From assembly GCF_022884085.1 (NCBI RefSeq), contig NZ_JAGGCS010000003.1, forward strand, positions 219,437-283,436: DNA of 64,000 bases. The letters are read 5' to 3'. The DNA is from Paenirhizobium cremeum (GTDB lineage Bacteria; Pseudomonadota; Alphaproteobacteria; Rhizobiales; Rhizobiaceae). The notes beneath the pieces are model-generated. The model searched no databases. It saw only the letters and a list, made by a program, of their open reading frames with translations, and was not told where the DNA came from. How positions within the stretch are numbered: the first letter of the stretch is position 1; each line of letters begins with the position of its first letter. The translations under genes and the position numbers were made by a program. Below, piece after piece: positions 17,547 through 26,730 of the stretch.

Positions 17547-17996
17547 ATGGACGACATATATAATTCCAAGATTCTCGAATTCGCCGGAAATATCGTCCGT
17601 ACCGGACGTCTGGAGGATGCCGACGCCGTTTCGGAAAAGCATTCGAAACTCTGCGGCTCCCGCGTCAAGGTCTATCTGAAGATGGAACGCGGTGTCGTGA
17701 CCGACTTCTCCCATGAGGTGAAGGCCTGTGCGCTCGGTCAGGCGTCTTCCTCGATCATGGCCCGTCATGTCGTGGGGGCAACGGCCGAAGAAGTTCGCGC
17801 CGCCCGCGACGAGATGCTGGCGATGCTGAAGGATGGCGGCGAGGGTCCCTCCGGCCGCTTCGAGGATATGCGGTTCCTGAAGCCGGTCCGCGACTACAAG
17901 GCCCGCCATGCCTCCACCATGCTGACCTTCGAGGCCGTGGTGGATTGCATCGATCAGATCGAAGCCGGCACGGCGGCGACCGCGAAGGTAGGCTGA
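17547..17996 (+). CDS. Iron-sulfur cluster assembly scaffold (NifU-N/SufU-like)
   Basis: The 149-residue protein matches the IscU/SufU scaffold fold, with its cluster or zinc ligands likely the cysteines in [21 protein letters not shown] and VVDCIDQI. The CALGQASSS segment is typical of the family. It lacks an N-terminal transit or signal sequence and would act in the cytoplasm. It is followed after 4 bases by yidD, a conserved pair in rhizobia. SUF-type cysteine desulfurase genes are not in the window. Confidence 0.88.
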   Translation: MDDIYNSKILEFAGNIVRTGRLEDADAVSEKHSKLCGSRVKVYLKMERGVVTDFSHEVKACALGQASSSIMARHVVGATAEEVRAARDEMLAMLKDGGEGPSGRFEDMRFLKPVRDYKARHASTMLTFEAVVDCIDQIEAGTAATAKVG

Positions 17997-18000
17997 CCTG

Positions 18001-18381
18001 ATGTGCGACCATTCGGGCTGCGGCCATGATCGCCGACCGGCGGCGGCATCGCGTGGGCGAAATTATGCCGGCCCCTTTCGCAAGACGCCCGACCGGCTCT
18101 TGGGCATGGGGCTGATCCGGTTCTATCAGTTGACGCTTTCCGGCTTCATCGGCAATTCGTGCCGCCACATGCCGACCTGTTCGGAATACGGCTACGAGGC
18201 GATTGCACGACATGGTTTGTGGTCGGGCGGCTGGCTCACGCTTTTTCGCGTCGGCCGCTGCGGGCCGGGGGGCACCTGGGGTGTCGACCCTGTTCCGGAG
18301 AAGCTGCCCCGAGAGACGCGCTGGTGGGCGCCGTGGACCTTCTGGCGGATCGGTCGACGGCATGTCCGGGAGGAGCGTTAA
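18001..18381 (+). CDS. yidD: Membrane protein insertion efficiency factor YidD
   Basis: The 126-residue protein contains the full YidD domain at about residues 33-105: [35 protein letters not shown] and [17 protein letters not shown]. YidD assists YidC-dependent insertion of inner-membrane proteins and attaches by an amphipathic helix. It carries an N-terminal extension with several His and Cys ([10 protein letters not shown]), common in rhizobial copies. It is 4 bases after the Fe-S scaffold gene and directly before the DUF2267 gene, so the three probably form one operon. Confidence 0.95.
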   Translation: MCDHSGCGHDRRPAAASRGRNYAGPFRKTPDRLLGMGLIRFYQLTLSGFIGNSCRHMPTCSEYGYEAIARHGLWSGGWLTLFRVGRCGPGGTWGVDPVPEKLPRETRWWAPWTFWRIGRRHVREER

Positions 18382-18383
18382 GC

Positions 18384-18803
18384 ATGCCGATGCCGATGGA
18401 ATACCGACAGGCGTCACGCGATTTCGATGCCTTCATGGAAGACCTGCGCGATACCTCGATGCTGCAGACGACGCATCAGAGCTACACGATGCTGCAGGGG
18501 GTGTTTCAGGTCTTCCGCCGTCGGCTGACGACGAGGCAGGCTCTTGCCTTCGCCGACATGTTGCCACCGGTTCTTCGGGCGTTGTTCGTCAGCGACTGGG
18601 ACGTCGAAGAGCCGCGCCTGCCGTTTGGCACGCTGCCGGAGATGACCCGCGAAGTCAAAGCGCTGCGTCCCGACCACAACTTCTCGACGGATACCGCGAT
18701 CACCGACGTTGCCGCTGTGATGCGCCGCCATGTCGACCTCCCTGCGTTCGAGGCGGTGCTTGCGGAATTGCCGCCGGGGGCGAAGCAGTTCTGGACTGCG
18801 TGA
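18384..18803 (+). CDS. DUF2267 domain-containing protein
   Basis: Small 139-residue soluble protein that matches the DUF2267 pattern: a helical domain with QTTHQSYTMLQGVFQVFRRRLTTRQALAFADMLPPVLRALFVSDWD. Function of the family is unknown; members often occur in pairs of repeats. The ATG at 18384 lies 2 bases after the yidD stop with GGAGGAG upstream; an earlier in-frame extension overlaps yidD and is rejected. A strong terminator follows, so it closes the operon. Confidence 0.85.
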   Translation: MPMPMEYRQASRDFDAFMEDLRDTSMLQTTHQSYTMLQGVFQVFRRRLTTRQALAFADMLPPVLRALFVSDWDVEEPRLPFGTLPEMTREVKALRPDHNFSTDTAITDVAAVMRRHVDLPAFEAVLAELPPGAKQFWTA

Positions 18804-18861
18804 CGGGCCAACAAAACCTTTACTCACAGGCTGTTTCGGATTATCACGCGGCCCGTTGATA

Positions 18862-18884
18862 GCCGGCTGCGCCGGCCTTTTTTT
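18862..18884 (+). terminator. Intrinsic terminator before thrS
   Basis: GCCGGC-TGC-GCCGGC followed by C and seven T is a textbook intrinsic terminator. It ends the scaffold-yidD-DUF2267 unit; thrS begins 42 bases later and so needs read-through or its own promoter within or before this region. Confidence 0.85.
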
Positions 18885-18925
18885 ACCACCCGCATTCGTT
18901 GGCGGGACTGGATAAGGAGCAAACC

Positions 18926-20947
18926 ATGTCTGAATCCGTTTCTCTTACATTTCCCGATGGCTCCGTCCGTGCGTTTCCCGCCGGCACCACCGGCCGTGAC
19001 GTCGCCGAATCGATCTCCAAGTCGCTCGCCAAGAAGGCTGTCGCCATCGCGCTCGACGGCACCTTGCGCGATCTTGCCGATCCGATCGAGAACGGCGCCA
19101 TCGAGATCGTCACCCGTACCGATCCGCGCGCGCTCGAACTCATCCGCCACGATGCCGCGCATGTCATGGCCGAAGCCGTGCAGGAGCTCTGGCCCGGCAC
19201 GCAGGTGACCATCGGCCCGGTGATCGAGAACGGCTTCTATTACGACTTCAAGCGCGTCCATCCGGATACCCGCGAGGACTGGCCGTTTACGCCGGAAGAT
19301 CTTCCGAAGATCGAGAAGAAGATGAAGGAGATCATCCAGCGCAACGCCGCCTTCACCAAGGAGGTCTGGTCGCGCGAGAAGGCGAAGGATGTCTTCGCCG
19401 ACAAGGGCGAGGCCTACAAGGTCGAATTGGTGGATGCGATCCCCGAAGACCAGGATGTGAAGATCTACAAGCAGGGCGAGTGGTTCGACCTTTGCCGCGG
19501 TCCGCACATGGCCTCCACCGGCCAGATCGGTACGGCCTTCAAGCTGATGAAGGTCGCGGGCGCTTACTGGCGCGGCGATTCCACGCGGCCGATGCTGACC
19601 CGCATCTACGGCACAGCCTGGGCAGAACAGGAGCAGTTGGACAATTACCTGCATGTTCTCGCTGAAGCCGAGAAGCGTGACCACCGCAAGATCGGCCGCG
19701 AGATGGACCTTTTCCATTTCCAGGAAGAAGGTCCGGGCGTGGTGTTCTGGCACGGCAAGGGCTGGCGCATGTTCCAGACCCTGACGGCCTATATGCGCCG
19801 TCGCCTGTCCGGTGCCTATCAGGAAGTCAACGCGCCGCAGGTGCTCGACAAGTCGCTGTGGGAAACCTCCGGTCACTGGGGCTGGTATCAGGAAAACATG
19901 TTTGCGGTGAAGTCCGCCCATGCTTTCACCAATGCCGATGACGAGGAAGCCGACCAGCGCGTCTTCGCACTGAAGCCGATGAACTGCCCGGGTCATGTCC
20001 AGATCTTCAAGCATGGCTTGAAGTCCTATCGCGATATGCCTGTTCGCCTTGCAGAATTCGGTCTTGTTCATCGCTATGAGGCCTCCGGCGCGCTTCACGG
20101 CCTGATGCGTGTGCGTGGCTTCACCCAGGACGATGCGCACGTCTTCTGCACCGAGGAGCAGATGGCGGCCGAATGCCTGCGCATCAACGACCTGATCCTG
20201 TCGGTCTATGAGGACTTCGGCTTTCAGGAAGTGGTGGTGAAGCTTTCGACCCGTCCGGAAAAGCGCGTCGGTTCCGACGAACTCTGGGACCGCGCCGAAA
20301 CGGTGATGATGGGTGTGCTGAAGACCATCGAGGAACAGTCCGGCGGGCGCATCAAGACCGGAATCCTGCCGGGCGAGGGCGCTTTCTACGGTCCGAAGTT
20401 CGAATACACCCTGAAGGACGCCATCGGCCGTGACTGGCAGTGCGGCACCACACAGGTCGACTTCAACCTGCCGGAACGTTTCGGCGCCTTCTATATCGAC
20501 CAGAGTTCCGAGAAAAAGCAGCCGGTGATGATCCACCGGGCGATCTGCGGCTCCATGGAGCGATTCCTCGGCATCCTGATCGAGAACTTCGCCGGTCATA
20601 TGCCGCTGTGGTTCGCGCCGACGCAGGTAGTGGTCGCGACCATCACCTCGGAAGCTGATGGTTACGGACAGGAAGTGGCCGATGCGCTGCGCGATGCCGG
20701 TCTGCAGGTCGAAACCGACTTCCGCAACGAGAAGATCAACTACAAGGTCCGCGAGCATTCGGTGACCAAGGTTCCGGTGATTATCGTCTGCGGCAAGCGC
20801 GAGGCTGAGGAGCGCACGGTGAATATCCGCCGGCTGGGTTCCCAGGACCAGACCGCCATGTCGCTTGACGATGCGATCAAGGCACTGTCATTCGAGGCCA
20901 TGGCGCCCGATCTGAAACGGAAGCTGGCGGGCAAGGCTGCCGCCTGA
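18926..20947 (+). CDS. thrS: Threonyl-tRNA synthetase
   Basis: Charges tRNA-Thr. The 673-residue protein has the N-terminal TGS domain (residues 1-65, [24 protein letters not shown]), the editing domain ([19 protein letters not shown]), the class II catalytic core with the zinc cysteine in [16 protein letters not shown] and motif 2 around [26 protein letters not shown], and the C-terminal anticodon-binding domain. The length is slightly above the E. coli enzyme. The AAGGAGC before ATG 18926 supports the start. Confidence 0.98.
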   Translation: MSESVSLTFPDGSVRAFPAGTTGRDVAESISKSLAKKAVAIALDGTLRDLADPIENGAIEIVTRTDPRALELIRHDAAHVMAEAVQELWPGTQVTIGPVIENGFYYDFKRVHPDTREDWPFTPEDLPKIEKKMKEIIQRNAAFTKEVWSREKAKDVFADKGEAYKVELVDAIPEDQDVKIYKQGEWFDLCRGPHMASTGQIGTAFKLMKVAGAYWRGDSTRPMLTRIYGTAWAEQEQLDNYLHVLAEAEKRDHRKIGREMDLFHFQEEGPGVVFWHGKGWRMFQTLTAYMRRRLSGAYQEVNAPQVLDKSLWETSGHWGWYQENMFAVKSAHAFTNADDEEADQRVFALKPMNCPGHVQIFKHGLKSYRDMPVRLAEFGLVHRYEASGALHGLMRVRGFTQDDAHVFCTEEQMAAECLRINDLILSVYEDFGFQEVVVKLSTRPEKRVGSDELWDRAETVMMGVLKTIEEQSGGRIKTGILPGEGAFYGPKFEYTLKDAIGRDWQCGTTQVDFNLPERFGAFYIDQSSEKKQPVMIHRAICGSMERFLGILIENFAGHMPLWFAPTQVVVATITSEADGYGQEVADALRDAGLQVETDFRNEKINYKVREHSVTKVPVIIVCGKREAEERTVNIRRLGSQDQTAMSLDDAIKALSFEAMAPDLKRKLAGKAAA

Positions 20948-20956
20948 TCGTGAATG

Positions 20957-20987
20957 TCTGACAGGGTCTTCGACAGGCCCTGTCAGA
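20957..20987 (+). terminator. Hairpin after thrS
   Basis: TCTGACAGGG (20957-20966) and CCCTGTCAGA (20978-20987) form a perfect 10-base stem starting 10 bases past the thrS stop. There is no T run, so termination efficiency is uncertain. Its presence argues against translation of the next gene from the in-frame codon at 20954. Confidence 0.6.
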
Positions 20988-21049
20988 TATCTGTCACATC
21001 GTTGTTATACGGCCTTTGGGAATATGTAACGCTGGTGAAGGGGACTACC

Positions 21050-21892
21050 TTGCGTTTCGATGAGCTTTCCTACGCCAATGAACGCGACCCGCGCCTGAAG
21101 CGCTGGTTTATCCGCTCGATCGAAGGATTGTCCGGTCGCGACCGCTACGCCCGTCTCTATGACATCTGGCGTTCCGATATCGTCGGCAAGACCGACCGCG
21201 TCTTCGGCAAGATGCTCGACCTCATCGACGTGAACCTGAACGTTGAGGGCCAGTGGCCGCCGGCAAGGCTCCCGGAAGGCCCGGTCGTCATCGTCGCGAA
21301 CCATCCATTCGGCATCGGCGACGGCATCGCCATTCTGGCACTCGCCGAAGAACTCGGCCGTCCGTTCCGCGTGCTGATTAACAACGAATTGCTGAAGGTG
21401 CCGGAAATGGCGCCTTACTCCCTGCCGGTTTCCTTCGAGGAAACCAAGGAGGCGATGGCCATCAACATGAAGACGCGCCACGAGGCGGTCAGGCTCCTGA
21501 AGGAGGGCGTGACGGTGATCGTGTTTCCCGCCGGTGGCGTTGCGACCGCCCGTCGTGGATTCGGTCGCGCCGAAGACCTGCCCTGGAAGATCTTTCCGGC
21601 CAAGCTCATCCAGGCCGCCGGCGCCAATGTGATCCCGGTCTATTTCGAGGGGCAGAACGGCCGGCTCTTCCATCTGGCCAGCAAATTGTCGATGACGCTT
21701 CGGATTTCGCTGCTGATCCGGGAGTTCCGGCGTCTCTCTGGTTCGACCATCTCGGCCCGTGTCGGCGATCTCATAAGCTGGGACGAACTGCGCGCAACGC
21801 CCGATCGCAAGGATATCCTCGCAAGGCTCTACGGCGCGGTCTTCTCTATGGCGCCGGCGCGCCGCCGTGGCGTACTGCGAAAGGCCGGCTGA
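21050..21892 (+). CDS. Lysophospholipid/1-acylglycerol-phosphate acyltransferase-like protein
   Basis: The PlsC-type acyltransferase block I appears as VVIVANHPFGIGDGIAIL (an NHPxGxxD form of HxxxxD), with later blocks VIVFPAGGVATARRGFGRAEDLPWK and PAKLIQAAGANVIPVYFEGQNG. It should transfer acyl chains to lysolipid or a related acceptor; the NHP variant is shared with the putative hemolysin-like branch that includes ornithine-lipid acyltransferases. I chose the TTG at 21050, which has GAAGGGGA upstream; the alternative at 20954 starts in the thrS hairpin. With TTG the protein is 280 residues. Confidence 0.82.
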   Translation: MRFDELSYANERDPRLKRWFIRSIEGLSGRDRYARLYDIWRSDIVGKTDRVFGKMLDLIDVNLNVEGQWPPARLPEGPVVIVANHPFGIGDGIAILALAEELGRPFRVLINNELLKVPEMAPYSLPVSFEETKEAMAINMKTRHEAVRLLKEGVTVIVFPAGGVATARRGFGRAEDLPWKIFPAKLIQAAGANVIPVYFEGQNGRLFHLASKLSMTLRISLLIREFRRLSGSTISARVGDLISWDELRATPDRKDILARLYGAVFSMAPARRRGVLRKAG

Positions 21893-21909
21893 GCGCGCTC
21901 CGCGACCGG

Positions 21910-22869
21910 CTATTTCGTCAGCAGCAGTTCGACGTCGACGTTATGGCCCGCCTCGACGGTGAAGTCCTTCTGATAGATTTTGTCCTTGTTGCGGGCAATC
22001 GCGGTGTATTCGCCTTCCGCGAGCACCATCACCGGGAAGGCGCTGACGCTTTCGGCCACGATATCGCCGGAGGATGCCAGGATCGACCAGGCGGTATCGG
22101 CGATCGCTTCTCCGCCGGCTTCCGATACGAGTTTGAAGTTGATCTGCGCGGCGCGGTGCTGGATCGTCGCCTCGGTCAGCTTGCCCGCCTCGACCTTGAT
22201 GTCGGCGCGCACCACGGCATTCACCGATCCGTATTCGGATACGACGTGGTAGGTACCGGAACCGAGCCGCACGATGGAATCGGGCTTGACATCCTCGACC
22301 ACGAGACCGCGTTCGCCATCGGCCTGGACTTCTGCCGAGTAGATGTCGAATTTCAGTTCCTTGGCCGGGATACGGGTATCGGAGCCGGACACGGCGTTGA
22401 GCAGGACACCACCGGCATCGAGCACAAGAACCTGCTTGTCGACATTGCCTTCGCGCGGCACCGACAGCTTCTTCGTAACGCCTGCGCGACCGAAGGAGAC
22501 GTTGACGAAATAATCGCCCGGTTCCAGCTGGAAATCGGCCGATCCGCCTTCGGCGCTGGCCAAAAGCGGCAGCTTGCCGTCGGCTCCGGGAATCGGGCTG
22601 AAGACACGCCATGACAGCCCCTGCTGCATGGGATCGCTGTCGCTGGTCAGCCTTGCTTCCAGCACCACGTTCTTCATTGTCGATTGCGCCGGCGCCGTCT
22701 GGCCGAGATTGGGCGAGAAAGCGTTCAGCTTTGGCATCTTGCTGGTGCCGTTGAGCTGCTTGAAAGCCTTGAAAGCGTCTTCACCGCGCGCCGGTGTCGT
22801 GGCAAAGAAAACTGCTGCCACGACAAACAACAAGCGGGCAGCGCAGGAATGGCCGGTCATGTATCGCAC
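21910..22869 (-). CDS. Secreted hypothetical protein with repeated beta-sandwich-like modules
   Basis: I do not recognise a named family. The 319-residue protein has a signal peptide (about 1-29, LLFVVAAVFFATTPARG) and then a series of stretches resembling PEGA or carboxypeptidase-regulatory-like beta-sandwich repeats: FQLEPGDYFVNVSFGRAGVTKKLSVPREG, RLGSGTYHVVSEYGSVNAVVRADIKVEAG and VLAEGEYTAIARNKDKIYQKDFTVEAG. Each has the form G-x-Y plus a terminal V-E-A-G type strand. It is probably periplasmic. The start is a GTG with GGAGAGGAAG upstream; an ATG three codons later is possible. Confidence 0.78.
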   Translation of the reverse strand: MRYMTGHSCAARLLFVVAAVFFATTPARGEDAFKAFKQLNGTSKMPKLNAFSPNLGQTAPAQSTMKNVVLEARLTSDSDPMQQGLSWRVFSPIPGADGKLPLLASAEGGSADFQLEPGDYFVNVSFGRAGVTKKLSVPREGNVDKQVLVLDAGGVLLNAVSGSDTRIPAKELKFDIYSAEVQADGERGLVVEDVKPDSIVRLGSGTYHVVSEYGSVNAVVRADIKVEAGKLTEATIQHRAAQINFKLVSEAGGEAIADTAWSILASSGDIVAESVSAFPVMVLAEGEYTAIARNKDKIYQKDFTVEAGHNVDVELLLTK

Positions 22870-22968
22870 AATTGGTTGACTTCCTCTCCAATGACAGCAA
22901 CTTCAATCCCAATGCGATGGCAATTTCAAGACGTGTCCGCCATCGAAGAAGCCGGAAAGTGCCCTTAA

Positions 22969-23553
22969 ATGAAAAATGATATCAAACTCATCGACTATCT
23001 CGCCGTCCGCCGTTCCGTTCCGGCCTTCCAGATGAGCGAACCGGGACCGACGACTGCTGAGATCGAACGGATTCTGACGCTTGCCGTCCGCGTGCCCGAT
23101 CATGGAAAGATCGCCCCATGGCGGTTCATCGTCTATCGCGGCGAGGAGCGCGTGCGCATCGGTGAAGCGCTTCTGGCGCTGGCGCTGGAAAAGAACCCCG
23201 ACCTTTCCGAGGAAATGGTCACGGTGGAGCGCACCCGGTTCACGCGCGCGCCCGTCGTCATAGGCGTGGTCAGCAAAGCCGGCCCGCATGTGAAGATCCC
23301 CGAATGGGAGCAGCTCATGTCGGCCGGCGCCGTATGCCTCAATCTGTTGATGGCAGCCAACGCCGTCGGCTTTGTCTCCAATTGGCTGACCGAATGGTTT
23401 GCCTATGACGAGCGGGCCTATCCGCTGCTCGGCATCCAGCCGGGCGAGAAGGTCGCCGGCTTCATCCATGTCGGCTCCACGACCTTTCCGATCACCGAAC
23501 GTCCTCGTCCGGCGCTCTCTGATGTGGTCACATGGGTAGGAGAGGGCGACTGA
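22969..23553 (+). CDS. Nitroreductase family protein
   Basis: The 194-residue flavoprotein starts [48 protein letters not shown], the FMN-binding pattern of small YdjA-like nitroreductases. These use NAD(P)H and FMN; the natural substrate is usually unknown. It ends in a TGATG overlap with the next flavoprotein gene, suggesting a linked redox pair, the second possibly working with the same flavin pool. Soluble, no signal peptide. Confidence 0.93.
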   Translation: MKNDIKLIDYLAVRRSVPAFQMSEPGPTTAEIERILTLAVRVPDHGKIAPWRFIVYRGEERVRIGEALLALALEKNPDLSEEMVTVERTRFTRAPVVIGVVSKAGPHVKIPEWEQLMSAGAVCLNLLMAANAVGFVSNWLTEWFAYDERAYPLLGIQPGEKVAGFIHVGSTTFPITERPRPALSDVVTWVGEGD

Positions 23554-24167
23554 TGTTCTACGAGACGGAAACCAATCGTCATGGCCTCGCTCATGACCCC
23601 TTCAAGGCGATTGTCGCGCCGCGTCCCATCGGCTGGATCGGCACGCTCGGGCGGGATGGTTCGACCAACCTCTCGCCCTATTCCTTCTTCAACGCCGTCA
23701 GCGACCGACCGAAGATCGTCATGTTTTCCTCGAGCGGCCGCAAGGATTCGCTGAGGAATGCGGAGGAGACCGGTGTCTTCACCGCAAGCTTCGCCGGCTT
23801 CGATCTGGTCGAAAAGCTGAACCTTTCCTCTGTCGTCGTTCCTTATGGCGTGAGCGAATTCGAGATCGCGGGTCTTACCCCGGTGGAGGGGCGGCTCGTT
23901 TCCGCCCCCTTCGTCGGCGAAGCCGTGGCCGCGCTCGAATGCCGGGTGACCGAAGTCCACACCCTGAAGACACTCGAGGGTACCGCCTCGGACAGTCATG
24001 CGGTGTTCGGCCAGGTGGTCGGCATTCACATCAACGAAAAGGTCATCAGAAACGGTCGGTTCGATGTTGCCCTTGCTCGGCCGGTGGCGCGCTTGGGTTA
24101 CATGGATTTTGCCGAGCAGGCGCCGGTCTTCGAAATGTTCAGGCCCGAGGCGCCGAAGAAGCTCTAG
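23553..24167 (+). CDS. Flavin reductase-like FMN-binding (split-barrel) protein
   Basis: The 204-residue protein shows the flavin-reductase-like split barrel: FKAIVAPRPIGWIGTLGRDGSTNLSPYSFFNAVSDRPKIVMFSS and DSLRNAEETGVFTASFAG. Members bind FMN and reduce flavin or act as oxidoreductases. The ATG at 23553 overlaps the stop of the nitroreductase gene by one base, with AGGAG upstream; an in-frame ATG at 23532 would give a 7-residue extension but is less likely. Its 3' end overlaps the convergent CitE-like gene by four bases. Confidence 0.92.
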   Translation: MFYETETNRHGLAHDPFKAIVAPRPIGWIGTLGRDGSTNLSPYSFFNAVSDRPKIVMFSSSGRKDSLRNAEETGVFTASFAGFDLVEKLNLSSVVVPYGVSEFEIAGLTPVEGRLVSAPFVGEAVAALECRVTEVHTLKTLEGTASDSHAVFGQVVGIHINEKVIRNGRFDVALARPVARLGYMDFAEQAPVFEMFRPEAPKKL

Positions 24168-24895
24168 CGAGCTTTTTTCGATGAATCGGCATCTCTGTCG
24201 CGGGTGGCCAGAATTGCGGAGATCTGATCGGGACGGGACGCGACGAGCGCCGCAAAACCGGCCCGGTGGGCATGGGCACAGCTCTCGGCAAGCGCATCGC
24301 CCGACAGTTCCGAATCCAGCCAGCCGAAGGCGGGAACTCCGGCATTGGCCGCTGCCAGCAGCGTAAGCTCGCCTGCAAGGTGCGACGCGCCGCCCGTTTC
24401 GCCGTTTTGCCTCAGAACCCGTGAGTTCCATCCCAGGCCCCTGAGGCGTAAAGTCCGTCCGGCAAAGCTTGCCGCATGCAGCAGGCCTGCCGGATTGTCC
24501 CCGATCACGGCCAGGATCAGCGTTTCGCCGATCGCGATCTGCCGCTTCGCTTCCTCTACCGCCAGCAATGCGTCGAGGCGCTGCAGATCCGGGCCGTCCC
24601 GCGCGCCCCCGAGCACAACGCCGCAAGGCTTCCCGTCCATCAGCCTTGCCAGCCGCGTTGCCAGGCGGTCGTGCTCGGGTTCATTTTCGAGATAGGCAAA
24701 ACGACGGTAGGTCATGCCTTCGGGCGAAGGCATGAAAGCGTTGTTGTCATTCTCAATGAGGATCACGGCGTCGATGCCGGATATGGCGAGCCCGGCCTCG
24801 AATGGCTGAGAGACCACAAGCAGAGCCCGCAAGGGTACTCCCTTCAGAATGGCGTCTGCGTCGTTGGCCAGTGCGGCCTCCCGGTTAATGAACAT
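24164..24895 (-). CDS. Degenerate CitE/HpcH-type TIM-barrel protein, probably non-canonical
   Basis: The 243-residue protein aligns by eye with HpcH/HpaI aldolase/citrate lyase beta family proteins. The N-terminal strand IDAVILIENDNN (41-52) sits where CitE has ADAVILDLEDAV; LAVIGDNPAGLLHAASFAG (129-146) matches the segment that carries the metal-binding glutamate (IETPAGLLNA); and GVPAFGWLDSELSGDALAESCAHAHRAGFAALVASRPDQISAI (186-228) matches the C-terminal strand-helix units. The acidic motifs are altered, so catalysis may be lost. Recognition is by pattern only. The start at 24895 has a weak ribosome site. Confidence 0.65.
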   Translation of the reverse strand: MFINREAALANDADAILKGVPLRALLVVSQPFEAGLAISGIDAVILIENDNNAFMPSPEGMTYRRFAYLENEPEHDRLATRLARLMDGKPCGVVLGGARDGPDLQRLDALLAVEEAKRQIAIGETLILAVIGDNPAGLLHAASFAGRTLRLRGLGWNSRVLRQNGETGGASHLAGELTLLAAANAGVPAFGWLDSELSGDALAESCAHAHRAGFAALVASRPDQISAILATRDRDADSSKKAR

Positions 24896-24985
24896 GGTGA
24901 ACCGAATGTTAAACCTTTTGCAGCTAACGTGGAACCGTAGCCAAGTGATCTTACGCGGCTTCTCAGGGCTTGGTTGGGTTTTGCA

Positions 24986-26122
24986 GTGATCGTTGCAGCT
25001 TTTCTTCGTTGGGTGGAAACGGCAAAAGCGGGGGACAGGGCTCGGGCGGCGAACGCATTGGCGCGGGCCTATCTTCGGTCTTCGATGGCGGCCCAGGAGC
25101 GGCAGGCGGCCCATATGGCGATGACCTGCCTGCTCGATGATCCGTCTCCGCGTGTGCGTCTGGCGCTTGCGGAAGGATTGGCCGATTCCGATGCTGCGCC
25201 GCGCGGTGTGATGATTTCCCTTGCCGAAGACCAGCCGGAAATAGCGGCCGTCGCAATCCTGCGTTCGCCGGTTCTGACCGATATGGATCTTGTCGATATC
25301 GCCGGGCGCGGCAATGCGGAGACCCGCGCGCTTGTCGCCGCCCGCCCTTCGTTGTCATGCGTCGTCGCTGCGGCTCTTGCCGAGATTGGCGATGCCGGCG
25401 AGGTCTGTGTGCTGCTTGAAAATCCAAGCGCCGGGATTTCTCGGCTGACGCTTCGACGGATCGCAGAGCGCCATGGCGCCGACGATGACGTCAGGGCTCT
25501 TCTTCTTCCGCGTACCGATCTTCCGGCGACCGTGCGCCAGATTCTGGTCGGCCATGTCACCGAGGCTCTGACGGGTTCCGACTTTGTCCGCGCCGCAATC
25601 GGCGCCCGGCGGGTCGAGCGGTTGGCCCGCGAGGCCGGCGCGGCGGCATCGATCGCCATTACCGGAACGGCTGCCCCGGAAGAGGTGCCGGCCCTGGTCG
25701 AACAACTGCGCGAAGCGGGTCGGTTGACGCCGGCTTTCCTGATGCATGCTCTCTGCGTCGGACGGACGGATTTCTTCGCCTCGGTCGTGGTTGCCCTTTC
25801 CGGCCTTGAAGAGCGTCGCGTACGGGCAATCCTTGCCACTGGACGCTTTCATGCCGTCCGGGCGTTGCTGGAAAGCATCGGCCTGGTTCGCGATATCAGC
25901 CCGCTTTTCGTCGATGCGATCATGCTGTGGCGCAACGCCGTCCTTTCGTCCCATGCCACGGAGATCGACAATATCGCGTCCCGGCTGATGGTCCGGCACC
26001 GCAGCGTCATGCACGACGCGCCGGCTGTGGCGGAACTTCTGGAAATGGTCGAGAAGCTTGCGATCTCGGAAGAGCGTCGCATCGCTCGTGACTATGCGAG
26101 CGGCATCGCCGTTGCAGCCTGA
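24986..26122 (+). CDS. DUF2336 domain-containing protein
   Basis: The 378-residue helical protein matches DUF2336, a HEAT-like repeat family of alphaproteobacteria with no known function: the segment LLDDPSPRVRLALAEGLADSDAAPRGVMISLAEDQPEIAAVAILRSPVLTDMDLVDIAGRG is its most typical part. No signal peptide or catalytic motif. I use the GTG at 24986 (MIVAAFLRW); a TTG at 24974 in the same frame is possible. It is divergent from the CitE-like gene, 90 bases away. Confidence 0.82.
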   Translation: MIVAAFLRWVETAKAGDRARAANALARAYLRSSMAAQERQAAHMAMTCLLDDPSPRVRLALAEGLADSDAAPRGVMISLAEDQPEIAAVAILRSPVLTDMDLVDIAGRGNAETRALVAARPSLSCVVAAALAEIGDAGEVCVLLENPSAGISRLTLRRIAERHGADDDVRALLLPRTDLPATVRQILVGHVTEALTGSDFVRAAIGARRVERLAREAGAAASIAITGTAAPEEVPALVEQLREAGRLTPAFLMHALCVGRTDFFASVVVALSGLEERRVRAILATGRFHAVRALLESIGLVRDISPLFVDAIMLWRNAVLSSHATEIDNIASRLMVRHRSVMHDAPAVAELLEMVEKLAISEERRIARDYASGIAVAA

Positions 26123-26131
26123 TGCTGTCCC

Positions 26132-26566
26132 TCAGGGGACGATCTTCTTCGCAACCCAGGAATAGCCGTCCGCCACGACATGAAGCGGCGTTGCAAAGAC
26201 CATTTTGATGTCCGACGTTGCCGGCAGCACGTTGCGGATTCTGGCGACCGCGCGGGCTGCAAGCGACTGGCGCTCCTCTTCGGGCAGCGACGCTGCCGGA
26301 CCGGGCAGGGGAACCGCGTCACCCGCTGCAGGTCTTGCCGCTCCTTCCGGCGGTGTCTGCATTTCGGCCGCCTGCGTGTCCGGCGGCTGGCAGACAGCAA
26401 CGACGGTCGGGTAGTTGATGCTGGAATATCCTTCGAGCACTCTTTCCGTCGCGGCATCGCAAAGTTCCACCGACACGAAATGCTGCTGGGCCGTAGCGAC
26501 ATAGTGGCATTCGTTGACGCTGTCGTCGCAGCCGAGGATGGTCATGACGATAAGGGCGGACTGCAT
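26132..26566 (-). CDS. Hypothetical protein (144 aa) with Cys-containing N-terminal domain
   Basis: I do not recognise the family. The protein starts MQSALIVMTILGCDDSVNECHYVATAQQHFVSVELCDAATERVL; four Cys in the first 60 residues (counting VAVCQP) could form disulfides, and the N-terminus is too polar for a clear signal peptide, though the first 11 residues are hydrophobic. A Pro/Ala/Glu-rich linker leads to a C-terminal segment with FATPLHVVADGYSWVAKKIVP. AAGGTG seven bases before ATG 26566 supports the start. A longer frame reaches back to 26743 but has no support. Confidence 0.7.
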   Translation of the reverse strand: MQSALIVMTILGCDDSVNECHYVATAQQHFVSVELCDAATERVLEGYSSINYPTVVAVCQPPDTQAAEMQTPPEGAARPAAGDAVPLPGPAASLPEEERQSLAARAVARIRNVLPATSDIKMVFATPLHVVADGYSWVAKKIVP

Positions 26567-26730
26567 CGGGACACCTTGTGCGGAGATGGCGGGGAAGCTG
26601 GACTGGCTTTCCTTGCTTTCAAGCAGAGGAATGCAGCCAAAGCAAGACGACACAGTGTGTCGTGGCGCAGCTCTTGACGGCGCCGGGTCATTTCGTCGAA
26701 GCTCCGGATGGAGAACCTGAGGAGACAGCC

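Noticed and set aside
18824..20758. A 644-codon minus-strand frame across thrS
   Set aside because: Fully antisense to threonyl-tRNA synthetase and without family-like motifs.
26648..26662. Palindrome CGACAC-AGT-GTGTCG upstream of the GNAT gene
   Set aside because: Short and single; chance is likely in GC-rich sequence, so it is only mentioned with the GNAT gene.
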